Positions 1 through 7,724 of a stretch of DNA of 64,000 bases are shown here, one piece after another (positions within the stretch are counted from its first letter, which is position 1; the number at the start of each line of letters is the position of its first letter). The position numbers and the translations under genes were made by a program. Origin of the DNA: Paenibacillus sp. UNC499MF (lineage in GTDB: Bacteria > Bacillota > Bacilli > Paenibacillales > NBRC-103111); NCBI RefSeq assembly GCF_900107975.1, contig NZ_FNVF01000005.1, forward strand, positions 113,594 to 177,593. Reading direction: 5' to 3'. The notes beneath the pieces were generated by a model. It made no database searches and was not told where the DNA came from. It worked only from the letters and a program-made list of their open reading frames with translations.

Positions 1-1
1 G

Positions 2-220
2 TCGATCGTGAACGTCTACGGCAGCATCGGATTTACGAATTTCGGCTACATCGACAAGCTGAAACCGGGCATCCTGAAAAAGCTCAACGATAAAAGCACC
101 TACGAAAAACATACGTTTCTCGACGATATCGTCGGCGCCATCGCCGCTGCCGCAAGCTCCCGGATTGCCCACCGCAAGCAGTCGGAAGCCGAAAAGAAAG
201 GCGACGCGCCGGGAAGCTGA
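2..220 (+). CDS. yutG: C-terminal part of a YutG/PgpA-like phosphatidylglycerophosphatase family protein (5' end outside window)
   Basis: The frame is open from the first bases of the window, so only about the last 72 residues are visible; the GTG at 8 is internal. The segment contains NVYGSIGFTNFGYIDK and TFLDDIVGAIAAAASSRIAH, which I recognise from the YutG family of Firmicutes, related to phosphatidylglycerophosphatase A (PgpA). The conserved FLDD and GAIAAAA stretch fits that family. In PgpA the reaction removes the phosphate from phosphatidylglycerophosphate in phospholipid synthesis; whether YutG proteins do this is not well established. The C-terminal tail is charged. It is followed by a strong terminator about 200 bases downstream. 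Confidence 0.7.
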   Translation, partial: SIVNVYGSIGFTNFGYIDKLKPGILKKLNDKSTYEKHTFLDDIVGAIAAAASSRIAHRKQSEAEKKGDAPGS

Positions 221-538
221 GTAGCTTGACTCCATTCAGCATGCGCCCACGTTATGCGGCACACCCGTTCGCGGCCTGCCCAAACACCGCAAGCTGCCGG
301 GAACTGCGAGCAGAGCGAGAAGATGAGCCCCTTGTGAAGGAACGGATAAGGCGGACACAACCGTCCGTCCGGAGAGTGGTTTCCCGTTCTCGCAGAGGAC
401 GCTTTGAATATAGGAGCGACAAAAAAGGGAACCGCCGTTATAGCGGTTCCCTTTTTTTCTTTTTTCATCGCAAGATGGCTCTGCGGCTTTCTTCCTGCCC
501 GCCCCACGTATATAGGCGGCATGCGGCGGCCTATCCGG
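221..538. other. Intergenic region holding one terminator
   Basis: The two flanking genes converge here. The only feature I can support is the hairpin at 421-461. The stretch 221-420 is GC-rich with some short dyads but no start/RBS pair, T-box motif or recognised RNA. The ORFs overlapping it on both strands have no plausible translation signals. Confidence 0.5.
421..461. terminator. Bidirectional Rho-independent terminator
   Basis: A perfect 9-bp stem (GGGAACCGC at 427-435 with GCGGTTCCC at 443-451) is flanked by six A's on the left and seven T's on the right. It can stop both the yutG-like gene from the left and the membrane-protein gene from the right. Confidence 0.9.
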
Positions 539-943
539 TTACCGGTACTTCCGGGCCACGATATATTCCGCCGCCGGGAGTAGCACGATGCCCAGTCCAA
601 GCAAAATCAGCACCCCCATGTTATCCCGGCCGAAAGCCAGCTTCTCGACCATACAAACGATAAGGGCGGCCGCAAGCATAATAAAATAGGCCGCTTTAAC
701 GCTGACGAAAGTAATGTGCCTGCCCATCTCTTCCTCCTGCGTAATGCCTTCCCCGTCCTCCTTGCTCCCCCAGGTCAGGGCTCCGAACATGGCTGCCAGC
801 GCAGCCGCTATGCTCGTTAATTCACTGGTGCCGACCGGTTCTCCGGACCAGCACTTTTTAAGCGTAAATCCGATAACAACTAGTGAAGTAAGTCCGAAAC
901 CCGCGGCGATGAGCCGCCGCTTCGGTGTTTTCCGTCCGGTCAA
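539..943 (-). CDS. Small integral membrane protein paired with an XRE regulator
   Basis: A 134-residue protein with about four hydrophobic segments (roughly residues 11-29, 41-60, 77-98, 108-128) and a charged loop, EDGEGITQEEEMG, in the middle. I do not recognise a named family. It lies 27 bases downstream of the small XRE regulator and is surely co-transcribed. Pairs of a short XRE repressor with a 130-150 residue membrane protein are common in Firmicutes and Actinobacteria and of unknown function. The start sits just after a basic N-terminus (MTGRKTPKRR), giving a cytoplasmic N-end by the positive-inside rule. Function is unknown. Confidence 0.8.
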   Translation of the reverse strand: MTGRKTPKRRLIAAGFGLTSLVVIGFTLKKCWSGEPVGTSELTSIAAALAAMFGALTWGSKEDGEGITQEEEMGRHITFVSVKAAYFIMLAAALIVCMVEKLAFGRDNMGVLILLGLGIVLLPAAEYIVARKYR

Positions 944-970
944 AATTCCCGCCCCCTCTTATCCTGCCGT

Positions 971-1171
971 TTACGTCGCTTGGTCTGCCTGGAACAAATC
1001 ATCCACGGTTACGCCCAGCGTCCGGGCCAGATGAAAGGCCAGCTGGAGACTCGGATCGTACTTGTTGTTTTCAATGGCGTTAATGGTCTGTCTGGAGACG
1101 CCGCACGCTTTGGCGAGGTCTTCCTGTGACAGCCTGATTCGTTTGCGCAGCTCATGAATCCGATTTTCCAT
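971..1171 (-). CDS. XRE/Cro-C1 family transcriptional regulator
   Basis: A 66-residue protein that is essentially one helix-turn-helix domain: RIRLSQEDLAKACGVSRQTI is the first part of the HTH and NNKYDPSLQLAFHLARTLGV the stabilising helices. Such small proteins bind palindromic or repeated operators as dimers. I place the start at 1171 because GGAG lies seven bases upstream; an in-frame ATG at 1183 lacks an RBS. The promoter region just upstream has two near-identical 21-bp repeats, one over the -35 and one between the -10 and the start codon, which suggests autorepression. It forms an operon with the membrane protein at 539-943. Confidence 0.9.
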   Translation of the reverse strand: MENRIHELRKRIRLSQEDLAKACGVSRQTINAIENNKYDPSLQLAFHLARTLGVTVDDLFQADQAT

Positions 1172-1181
1172 AACAAGCTCC

Positions 1182-1249
1182 AATGTCCAAATGTTTTTAC
1201 ATCCTGATTGTAAGCAAGGTGTGTTTTGAATGTCAAATGTTTTTTACAT
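1182..1249 (-). promoter_or_regulatory. Sigma-A promoter flanked by two 21-bp repeat operators
   Basis: On the minus strand TTGACA (1231-1236) and TACAAT (1207-1212) are separated by 18 bases, a near-consensus promoter for the XRE/membrane-protein operon. Two 21-base copies of nearly the same sequence lie at 1182-1202 and 1229-1249 (plus strand reads AATGTC..AAATG..TTTACAT in both). One covers the -35, the other covers the start of the transcript. Their starts are 47 bases apart. They are probable binding sites for the XRE protein. Confidence 0.75.
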
Positions 1250-1661
1250 TAAGCCGGGCAGAACGGCATCTGGCGGGGCCAGATTCCTCGGCAGGGAAGA
1301 CAGGGAGCCATCTCTGCGATGCACAAAAAACGGACTCTCTTACACGAGAGTCCGCCGTATGGTTATTTGCCGGGCACAGGCAGCACGAGAAAAAAAGTGT
1401 GTGCCGCCGGCATGAGGTTTGTGCGAGAACAGACACGAGTCCGCACGGGGCATCGGCACCGTCCTTCGGTCAGCCACGCCGTTACGTGTTACGAAGCCTG
1501 ACGGAATGTCCGCCCCGGCGTTACGAAACCTGGCGGAACATCAGCCGCTGAGCTTGAAGTGGTGCAAGATGAAGGGGAATCCGCGCCTGGAAAATCAAGC
1601 TCGCTTTCCATGCGCAAGATTGAAACCGCGAGCGAGACACGAGGATTTCCGCGTCTCCCCC
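1250..1661. other. Intergenic region with a terminator and a short imperfect repeat
   Basis: Holds the minus-strand terminator at 1325-1354. At about 1488-1514 and 1520-1546 there are two imperfect copies of a motif beginning GTTACGAA and continuing CCTG(A/G)CGGAA. The ORFs that cross this stretch lack RBS and recognisable products. Nothing else is seen. Confidence 0.4.
1325..1354 (-). terminator. Rho-independent terminator of the MBL-hydrolase operon
   Basis: A perfect 9-bp stem (CGGACTCTC at 1331-1339 with GAGAGTCCG at 1346-1354, six-base loop). Six A's at 1325-1330 become the U-run when read on the minus strand. It lies about 300 bases beyond the stop of the gene at 1662-2651. Confidence 0.8.
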
Positions 1662-2651
1662 TTACACCCGCGCCCGGTACACGATGACGCCTTCCCTCTC
1701 GCTCTCGGCCACTCTGCCCTCAATCGCAAGACGCACGGTGTGGGCGATCGTCTCCGCCATGGCGAAGCGGAGCTGATGTAGCGTAAGCCGGTCGCCGAAC
1801 GTATCGCGGCAGAGCGCGTAAGCCGTCATCGGCTCGCGCAGCTTGTCCGCCATGAGCGCAAGCCGCTCCTCGTGATGGCGGACCAGTTCTTCCGCCCGCT
1901 GACCGAAGGCCGCGAAGGGCGACCGGTGGCCCGGGTACGCCATCTTGACCGGCAGCCGGCTCATCTCCCGCAGGCTGTCCATGTACGCGCCGAGCGGATC
2001 TTCTTCGACGCCCGGCATGAAGCTCACGTTCGGCGATATTTGCGGCAGCAGATGATCGCCGCAAAATATCTCGTGCGTCTGTGCGTCGTAGAAGCACAGA
2101 TGCCCGGCCGCATGTCCGGGCGTCTCGATCGCTTCGTACGACGCGCCGCCCAGACGCACGCGGTCTCCCGCCCGCAGCGCGGTAAGCTGCGGCTGCGGGG
2201 ATACGAGCGGGACGAAGCTGTCCATATGCTTCGCCAGCTCCCCGCAGAGCGCGGCGTCCATGCCGTGCCGCGCGAAAAACCCGGTCAGCTCCTCCGTCAT
2301 CGGCTGACGGGGACCCCACAGGAGACGCACCTGACCGATGCCGGTTTCCGACAAGTAAACCGGCGCGCCCGTGCGCTCCTGAAGCCAGCCCGCCATCCCG
2401 TAATGATCGGGATGGTGGTGGGTCAGTACGATCTGCGCGATGCGGCCGTATCCGAAGCCGAGCTCTTCCAGCGCTTCGTTCCACAGCATCTCTCCGGCTT
2501 CCGTCCGCAGGCCCGGGTCGATCACCGTCAGACTCCCGTCCGGCTCCCGGAGCAGATAGCTGTTGACCCAGCGCAGGGGAAAAGGCAGAGGGACTTTGAT
2601 CTGCCAAAGCCCCTCCCGTAAAGCGATAACCGTTGTAGTTGCATGACTCAT
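1662..2651 (-). CDS. MBL-fold metallo-hydrolase
   Basis: A 329-residue metallo-beta-lactamase-fold protein. The zinc-binding motif THHHPDH is at residues 77-83, preceded by the VIDPG strand (about 43-47). Further ligand histidine and aspartate lie in ETPGHAAGH and FCGDH. The C-terminal third (after about 230) is a helical extension typical of the RNase Z/glyoxalase-II-like hydrolases fused to a winged-helix-like tail (LACTB2-like); the substrate cannot be told. Its ATG overlaps the stop of the upstream methyltransferase (ATGA), so it is translationally coupled. It is the last gene of a run that includes the CorA transporter. Confidence 0.9.
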   Translation of the reverse strand: MSHATTTVIALREGLWQIKVPLPFPLRWVNSYLLREPDGSLTVIDPGLRTEAGEMLWNEALEELGFGYGRIAQIVLTHHHPDHYGMAGWLQERTGAPVYLSETGIGQVRLLWGPRQPMTEELTGFFARHGMDAALCGELAKHMDSFVPLVSPQPQLTALRAGDRVRLGGASYEAIETPGHAAGHLCFYDAQTHEIFCGDHLLPQISPNVSFMPGVEEDPLGAYMDSLREMSRLPVKMAYPGHRSPFAAFGQRAEELVRHHEERLALMADKLREPMTAYALCRDTFGDRLTLHQLRFAMAETIAHTVRLAIEGRVAESEREGVIVYRARV

Positions 2652-3403
2652 TGCAGGCTTTCTCCTTCCCTTCCTCCGACAAAAATCATCCGGGGAGACG
2701 ACTCCCGGTCATAGTCCTTTCCGTCATAGCTGCCGTAGATCCGGTCGACCCGCAGGCCAGCCCCGTACAGCATATCGACAAAAGCCTCGCGGCTGTACAG
2801 GCGCACCTGCTCCGAATAATGGCGCGGACCGTCCTCTTCATCCGTAATGCAAATTTGTTTACGGACATAACCGTTCTCGATGGAGCGCGTCTCTTCTATA
2901 AAAAGGCCGTTTTCCTCGCGGCTTGAATGGGGGACGAGATTATTTTTGACATAAGCCGGATTTAAATAATCGATAATAAATTTCCCGTCCGGCTGCAGCA
3001 GACGTGCGATTTCCGACAACACCAGGCGGTTTTCTTCCTCCCGCTCGAAATATCCGAACGAAGTGAACAAATTGACCACGGCGTGAAACGGCTCCTCGAT
3101 CGGAACCTTCCGCATATCTCCATGCAGCCAGGTTACCCGGCCTTCCTCGTCCTGCCTCCGCGCCTCCTCAAGCAGGGTATCCGACAAGTCGATCCCCGTC
3201 ACCGTATAGCCGAAATCGGCGAGCGCCAGCGAATGGCGGCCCATGCCGCAGCACAGGTCCAGCACACGGGCGCCTTCGGGTAGATGAAGCCAGTTCATCA
3301 TCCGCTTGACTTCGGCGTAAGCTCCTTCGAAATTGCGGTGTTTGTACACCAGCAAGTAGTCTTTCCCGAAGCTTTCCCGGTACCACGCGCTTTTTACTTT
3401 CAT
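2648..3403 (-). CDS. Class I SAM-dependent methyltransferase
   Basis: A 251-residue methyltransferase. Motif I is VLDLCCGMGRHSLALA at about residues 47-62, the acidic end of strand 2 is GIDLS, and motif II/post-I regions (WLHGDMRKVP, FHAVVNLFTSFGYF) match the methyltransferase-11/25 type. The C-terminal half has beta-strand repeats that in related proteins form the substrate lid. I chose the start at 3403 because GGGAGG lies eight bases upstream; a longer frame begins at 3460 but has no RBS and would overlap the corA stop. Substrate is unknown. It is coupled by a 4-base overlap to the MBL hydrolase. Confidence 0.9.
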   Translation of the reverse strand: MKVKSAWYRESFGKDYLLVYKHRNFEGAYAEVKRMMNWLHLPEGARVLDLCCGMGRHSLALADFGYTVTGIDLSDTLLEEARRQDEEGRVTWLHGDMRKVPIEEPFHAVVNLFTSFGYFEREEENRLVLSEIARLLQPDGKFIIDYLNPAYVKNNLVPHSSREENGLFIEETRSIENGYVRKQICITDEEDGPRHYSEQVRLYSREAFVDMLYGAGLRVDRIYGSYDGKDYDRESSPRMIFVGGREGESLQ

Positions 3404-3456
3404 GCCCGCATCCTCCCGATCTTTTTTAGTACGGATTATAAATAAGCTGCCGCTTC

Positions 3457-4407
3457 TCAATCGAACCAGCCTTTTCGCTTAAACCAGACATACATGGCAA
3501 ACCCGATTCCGAACATAATGAAAAGAATAACAAAATAACCGTAGTGCCAGTGAAGTTCGGGCATGTTGTCAAAGTTCATTCCGTAAATTCCCGCGAGAAA
3601 CGTCAGCGGCATAAAAATCGTCGTGATGACAGTCAGCGTTTTCATAATGGTATTCATCCGGTAAGAATTCAATGAGATGAAATTTTCCCGCATGTCCGCG
3701 GTCGTGTCCCGGATCGAATCGATCATTTCCGCCAGCTTCAGCAGATGATCGTAAATGTCCGCATAATAAACCTGCTGTTCGCGCACGTTGGGCAGCTTGT
3801 CCGAATTGACGACCCGGTAAAGCAGGTCGCGCATGGGAATGATCGACCGCCGCAGATGCGCCAGCTTGGAGCGGATGTCGAACACGCCGCGCATCAGCGC
3901 GTGAATGGACGTGCCCTTCTGGTCGGAATCGAAATCGTTCATTTCGTCTTCCAGCATATGTATACAAGGAAAATATTCATCCACAAGCTTGTCCATGACG
4001 AGATAAGCGCCGAAGGAAGAGCCTCTTTTCCAGTTATCCGGTTCGGATTGAAGCTTCTGCCAGGCGTCGTTGATCTCTTTAAGCTCGGTGAAGTGAAACG
4101 AAACGAGGAAGCGGGGCGTGACGAACAGATTAACCTCGTCGGCTTCCAGCGTCTGGGGATGAATGGCGTGCAGAACGAAAAAATGGACATCCTCATAGTG
4201 GTCCAGCTTCGGCCTCTGCAGCAGATGAAAGCAATCTTCAACCGCAAGCGGGTGAAAATGAAAATGGGTGTCGAGCAGCAGAGCTTCTTCGTGAGTCGGG
4301 TTGTTGAAGTCTACCCAGTACCAGTCGATAGAATCATCGTCCAGCTCCTGCAAAGGCAGGTCCAGGACCAGTTCTCCGCTGCGGGTGATAGCGACCGTGC
4401 GAATCAT
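3457..4407 (-). CDS. corA: CorA family Mg2+/divalent cation channel
   Basis: A 316-residue CorA protein. The N-terminal cytoplasmic alpha/beta and long-helix domain is followed by two transmembrane helices at the C-terminus. The universal signature YGMNF is at residues 275-279, just after the first TM helix; the acidic/aromatic loop (MPELHWHYGY) and the second TM follow, and the protein ends with the basic KRKGW tail usual for CorA. It works as a pentamer in the membrane to admit Mg2+. Start at 4407 is favoured by GAGGA upstream; ATG codons at 4419 and 4479 are in frame. It is upstream of the methyltransferase gene by 53 bases. Confidence 0.9.
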   Translation of the reverse strand: MIRTVAITRSGELVLDLPLQELDDDSIDWYWVDFNNPTHEEALLLDTHFHFHPLAVEDCFHLLQRPKLDHYEDVHFFVLHAIHPQTLEADEVNLFVTPRFLVSFHFTELKEINDAWQKLQSEPDNWKRGSSFGAYLVMDKLVDEYFPCIHMLEDEMNDFDSDQKGTSIHALMRGVFDIRSKLAHLRRSIIPMRDLLYRVVNSDKLPNVREQQVYYADIYDHLLKLAEMIDSIRDTTADMRENFISLNSYRMNTIMKTLTVITTIFMPLTFLAGIYGMNFDNMPELHWHYGYFVILFIMFGIGFAMYVWFKRKGWFD

Positions 4408-4536
4408 AAAGGTCCTCATTTCGTCCGTGATCAAGGTGAAAGCATTGGGTATATCGTACCATGTTTTGCCTGGAAACAAAACGGTGTCCGTCGCGGAAGC
4501 GATTGGAGCCGGTCTCCTCTCCTGAACCCCCGGACT

Positions 4537-5430
4537 CTAACGGTTCGGCCGGGACAGCCACTCTTTCGAAAACCGGAGCCATTCACGGGCGGCATAAGAT
4601 AAGTAACCCTCTTTGCGCCAAATCATAACAAGATGCCACGGAATCCGCGGAGAAACCAGGGTGACCGTGGCCACTTTGTCCGGACTCAGCTTGCGGCAGA
4701 TCGTTTCGGGCAGCAGGGCGACGCCGAGACCCGCCTCCGCCATTCCGCTCAGAAAGTCCCACTGGGAGCTTTCGTAGATGATGTCGGGCTTGAAGCCCGC
4801 CTGAATGCAGGCTTCGGGTATACTCTCGTGCAGGGTGAAGCCTTCACGGAACAGAAGGAACTTCTCGCCGCTCAGCTCCGCAAGGCGGACAGTCTGTCTG
4901 CGGGCGAGCCGGTGCCCGAGATGCACGACAAGCCGGAGCTCTTCCTTGACGAAGGCGAACATCTCGAAGCGGTCCGCATCGACGGGAAGCACCGCGACGC
5001 CCAGATCAAGGCTCCCGCTCTCCACCTCGCGCTCGACCGTCCGGGCCCCTTCCTCGATCAGCCGGATACCGATTCCCGGGTACAGCCGGTGGAACGCGGC
5101 GATCAATTCCGGGAAGAAAGGCGCCCCGGTCATCGGCGGCAGGCCGATCCGGATCTGCCCTTTGCGCATGGAAGTCACGTCCGCCAGATCGACGGTCAAA
5201 TTTTCCAGGGAACGGACAATCTGCTGCGCCTGGATCAGCACGGCTTCGCCCGCATCCGTCAGCACAATCTGACGGGCCGTGCGGTCGAACAGCTCGACAC
5301 CTAGCTCCTCCTCCAGAATGCGGATCATTTTGCTGATCGTGGGCTGGGTGACGTGCAGGGCTTCCGCCGCTTTGGTGAAGCTTTTACGCCTCGCCGTCTC
5401 CAGAAAATATTGAAGATGCCGAACGTCCAT
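4537..5430 (-). CDS. cidR: LysR family regulator of cidAB (CidR-like)
   Basis: A 297-residue LysR-type regulator. The winged HTH is at the N-terminus (SFTKAAEALHVTQPTISKMI, about residues 17-36) followed by the linker helix and the periplasmic-binding-like effector domain from about residue 90 (IRIGLPPMTGAPFFPELIAAF). It is transcribed divergently from cidA and cidB, which is the arrangement in B. subtilis (ywbI-ywbHG) and staphylococci (cidR-cidABC), where CidR activates the holin-like genes in response to acetate/overflow metabolism. Start at 5430 has AGGAG eight bases upstream; an ATG at 5472 in frame lacks one. Confidence 0.85.
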   Translation of the reverse strand: MDVRHLQYFLETARRKSFTKAAEALHVTQPTISKMIRILEEELGVELFDRTARQIVLTDAGEAVLIQAQQIVRSLENLTVDLADVTSMRKGQIRIGLPPMTGAPFFPELIAAFHRLYPGIGIRLIEEGARTVEREVESGSLDLGVAVLPVDADRFEMFAFVKEELRLVVHLGHRLARRQTVRLAELSGEKFLLFREGFTLHESIPEACIQAGFKPDIIYESSQWDFLSGMAEAGLGVALLPETICRKLSPDKVATVTLVSPRIPWHLVMIWRKEGYLSYAAREWLRFSKEWLSRPNR

Positions 5431-5507
5431 GCCATCGTCTCCTTTATGCGTCTGCGTTGGTTCCCCTTCCATAGAGAAAAGGAATGAAAACCATTCGATA
5501 TATGTAT

Positions 5508-5536
5508 TTTACCTATCCTTGTCCCCTGCGTATACT
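5508..5536 (+). promoter_or_regulatory. Probable sigma-A promoter of cidAB
   Basis: TTTACC (5508-5513) and TATACT (5531-5536) are spaced by 17 bases, 28 bases before the cidA start. The AT-rich stretch just upstream (5485-5510) is the likely CidR contact region, although I see no perfect T-N11-A dyad that would fix it. Confidence 0.6.
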
Positions 5537-5563
5537 CGAAATTATGGAAGGGGATTATCCGGA

Positions 5564-6040
5564 ATGAACAGACAACCCGCACCACCTTTAAGCGGTCCTC
5601 ATAAAAAACAACATTTCTTTTGGACGCGTGACCGGTTTGCTCCGGTTCACGTCCGGCGCGTGCTCGTCACGACCGGCCAGATCGGCCTGCTGATCGCGTT
5701 CGCCTATCTCGGACGTCTCGTATCCGAGCGGCTGCACCTGCCGGTGCCGGGAAGCATCGTCGGCATCCTGATCGTCTTCGCCGCCCTGCACTTCGGCTGG
5801 GTCCGGCTGGAATGGATCGAGAAAGGCGCCGACTTTCTGCTGTCGAAGCTGCTGCTCTTCTTCGTCCCGCCCGCCGTCGGCATTTTGGAATATAAGGAAA
5901 TGTTCTCGGTATCGGGGAGCCGGTACCTGCTCATCATTATAATCAGCACGTTTTTCGTCATGGCCAGCACGGGACTCGTGGCGGAGTTTCTGGGACGCAG
6001 ACGCGCCGTCAAAGATAAGAAGGAGGGAGCGTCCCTATGA
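5564..6040 (+). CDS. cidA: CidA/LrgA family holin-like protein
   Basis: A 158-residue membrane protein with four predicted TM helices (about residues 33-53, 63-81, 90-110, 122-145) and the family signatures LPVPGSIVGILIVF and FFVPPAVGILEY. CidA proteins form holin-like oligomers that affect murein hydrolase activity, cell death and, in more recent views, organic-acid transport together with CidB. It carries a roughly 30-residue hydrophilic N-terminal extension compared with the usual ~130 residues. Its stop overlaps the cidB ATG (ATGA). Confidence 0.9.
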   Translation: MNRQPAPPLSGPHKKQHFFWTRDRFAPVHVRRVLVTTGQIGLLIAFAYLGRLVSERLHLPVPGSIVGILIVFAALHFGWVRLEWIEKGADFLLSKLLLFFVPPAVGILEYKEMFSVSGSRYLLIIIISTFFVMASTGLVAEFLGRRRAVKDKKEGASL

Positions 6041-6720
6041 CCGGTACCGGACTACTGTGCCTGCTGATCACTATCGTCGTCTTCTGGGCGGCCAACCGGT
6101 TATACCGGAAGACAGGCAAAGCCTACCTGTCGCCGCTCGTCGTCGCGCCGGTTCTGCTTATCGCCGGCCTGTTCTTCACCGGTACGCCGGTTGAAGCCTA
6201 CAACGCGGGCACGAAGCCGCTGACGGAACTGCTTCAGCCCGCCACCGTGGCGTTCGCGATTCCGCTGTACCGCCAGTTCAAGCTGCTCCGCAAGCACGCC
6301 ATGGTGCTTGTGGCGGGCGTACTGTGCGGCTCCGTCGTCGCCGTGCTCACGTCGGTGCTGCCTGCGGGCTGGATTCACGCCAGTCCGCAGATGATCGAGA
6401 GCGTGGCGCCGCGCTCCATCACGACTCCCATTGCCATGGAGGTGTCGCGTTCGCTCGGCGGCATTCCTTCGGTCACGGCCGTGTTCGTGGTCGTGACGGG
6501 CATCTGCGGCTCGGTGATCGGGCCGCTGGTCATCCGCTCGCTGCGCATCCGCAGCGGCATCTCGCGGGGGCTGCTGCTCGGCATGGGCGCCCACGGCGCC
6601 GGCACGAGCAAGGCCCACGAGCTCGGCAGCGAGGAAGGGGCCATCGCCAGCGTGGCGATGATCCTGGCCGCGCTGTTCTCGCTGGGGCTGATCCAGCCGA
6701 TCATGGCGCCGTTTCTGTGA
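6037..6720 (+). CDS. cidB: CidB/LrgB family membrane protein
   Basis: A 227-residue polytopic membrane protein of the LrgB family. Characteristic segments are PLYRQFKLLRKH, VAPRSITTPIAMEVSRSLGG and the GxGAHGxGTSKA motif (MGAHGAGTSKAHELG) near residue 190. It overlaps cidA by four bases and is followed at once by a terminator, so the two form a closed operon under the divergent LysR regulator. Together they act as a CidAB membrane complex. Confidence 0.9.
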   Translation: MTGTGLLCLLITIVVFWAANRLYRKTGKAYLSPLVVAPVLLIAGLFFTGTPVEAYNAGTKPLTELLQPATVAFAIPLYRQFKLLRKHAMVLVAGVLCGSVVAVLTSVLPAGWIHASPQMIESVAPRSITTPIAMEVSRSLGGIPSVTAVFVVVTGICGSVIGPLVIRSLRIRSGISRGLLLGMGAHGAGTSKAHELGSEEGAIASVAMILAALFSLGLIQPIMAPFL

Positions 6721-6734
6721 TGGCGGCGAGCGTT

Positions 6735-6768
6735 AAAGACCGCTTCCTTCGGGAGGCGGTCTTTTTTC
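6735..6768 (+). terminator. Rho-independent terminator after cidB
   Basis: An 11-bp stem (AGACCGCTTCC with GGAGGCGGTCT, one G-U pair) closed by a TTCG loop and followed by six T's, 15 bases after the cidB stop. Confidence 0.9.
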
Positions 6769-6988
6769 GCGCTCCCACCAGGCGGGGGTCCGCATTGGCG
6801 ATTTCCCTGCGAGGGGGCGCTTTTCCCGCAGGCGGAGCGGCAGACAAGCGCAGACAGTCTAAAAATGAATGAACACTTGGGAATTAAGCTTCGCGCCCAA
6901 AAACAAACGATAATTAGTTCTTGCCTAACCCCCCTATTGATTACAAGTTGTGATACTATTATTGGAATATATTCCAGGGGGTGACGTA

Positions 6989-7546
6989 GTGAAATTTATT
7001 CTTATATTTGGTCCGCAGGCAGTGGGAAAAATGACAGTTGGACAAGAACTGGAAAAGACAACCGAATTAAAGCTGTTTCACAACCATATGACGATTGAGT
7101 TACTGGCTCCCTTTTTTGACTTTAGTCCTGAAATGTGGAGATTGGTGAATAAATTTCGTCAAGACATATTTGAAACCGCTGCCGTCAGTGATATGTATGG
7201 AATGATTTTCACCTATGTATGGGGACTCGATTTGCAAAGTGATTGGGACTATGTTGATAAAATTTGTAAAATAATTGAAGAAAAAGATGGCAAAGTGTAT
7301 TTTGTTGAGCTTGAAGCCGATCTTGAGCAAAGAATGGAGCGTAACAGAACCCCTCATAGACTCGAGCACAAACCAACAAAAAGGGATATCGCTCGTTCTG
7401 AACAGGATCTGGTGCTGACAATGGAGCAACATCGATTGAACTCATTTGAGGGAGAAATCGAAAGAGAAAATTACATCAAAATTAACAATACAAATTTAAC
7501 TGCTTGTGAGGTTGCTGAAATCATTAAGAACAGATTTAATTTGTAA
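6989..7546 (+). CDS. P-loop NTPase of the AAA_33/shikimate-kinase-like type
   Basis: A 185-residue P-loop protein. Walker A is GPQAVGKMTVG at residues 7-17 (GxxxxGK; Met in place of the usual Ser/Thr next to the Lys), followed by the LFHNHMTIELL region conserved in its Bacillus relatives. The C-terminal half has the Arg-rich lid (RMERNRTPHRLEHKPTKRD). It resembles small nucleoside or chloramphenicol-phosphotransferase-like kinases, but substrate is unknown. I use the GTG at 6989 because GGGGG lies eight bases upstream and residues from there match the family start (VKFILIFGPQ). The gene is clearly more AT-rich than its neighbours, a sign of acquisition. Confidence 0.8.
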   Translation: MKFILIFGPQAVGKMTVGQELEKTTELKLFHNHMTIELLAPFFDFSPEMWRLVNKFRQDIFETAAVSDMYGMIFTYVWGLDLQSDWDYVDKICKIIEEKDGKVYFVELEADLEQRMERNRTPHRLEHKPTKRDIARSEQDLVLTMEQHRLNSFEGEIERENYIKINNTNLTACEVAEIIKNRFNL

Positions 7547-7577
7547 CAACCTTGATGAACTATTGCAATAATAGCTT

Positions 7578-7606
7578 AACCGTCCTTTTATGGGGCGGTT
7601 TCTTTT
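7578..7606 (+). terminator. Rho-independent terminator after the kinase-like gene
   Basis: An 8-bp stem (AACCGTCC at 7578-7585 with GGGCGGTT at 7593-7600, one G-U pair) followed by TCTTTT, 31 bases beyond the stop. Confidence 0.75.
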
Positions 7607-7645
7607 AGCTGAAATCACCAGTAGGAATGAAACACAGCCCCCATA

Positions 7646-7672
7646 CAAAAAACGCCCCCTCCCGGAGACGTT
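7646..7672 (-). terminator. Probable terminator of the 7725-8450 gene
   Basis: On the minus strand a 9-bp stem with G-U pairs (7664-7672 with 7651-7659) closes on a four-base loop and runs into six U's (7645-7650), about 50 bases past the stop. Confidence 0.6.
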
Positions 7673-7724
7673 TCGTCGCTGCGCCCGTAAAATTAAAGGA
7701 TTATCTTAATCATTTCCTGCCCGC

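Noticed and set aside
221..461. T-box or other leader RNA
   Set aside because: The terminator is convincing but the T-box motif is missing and no plus-strand gene follows.
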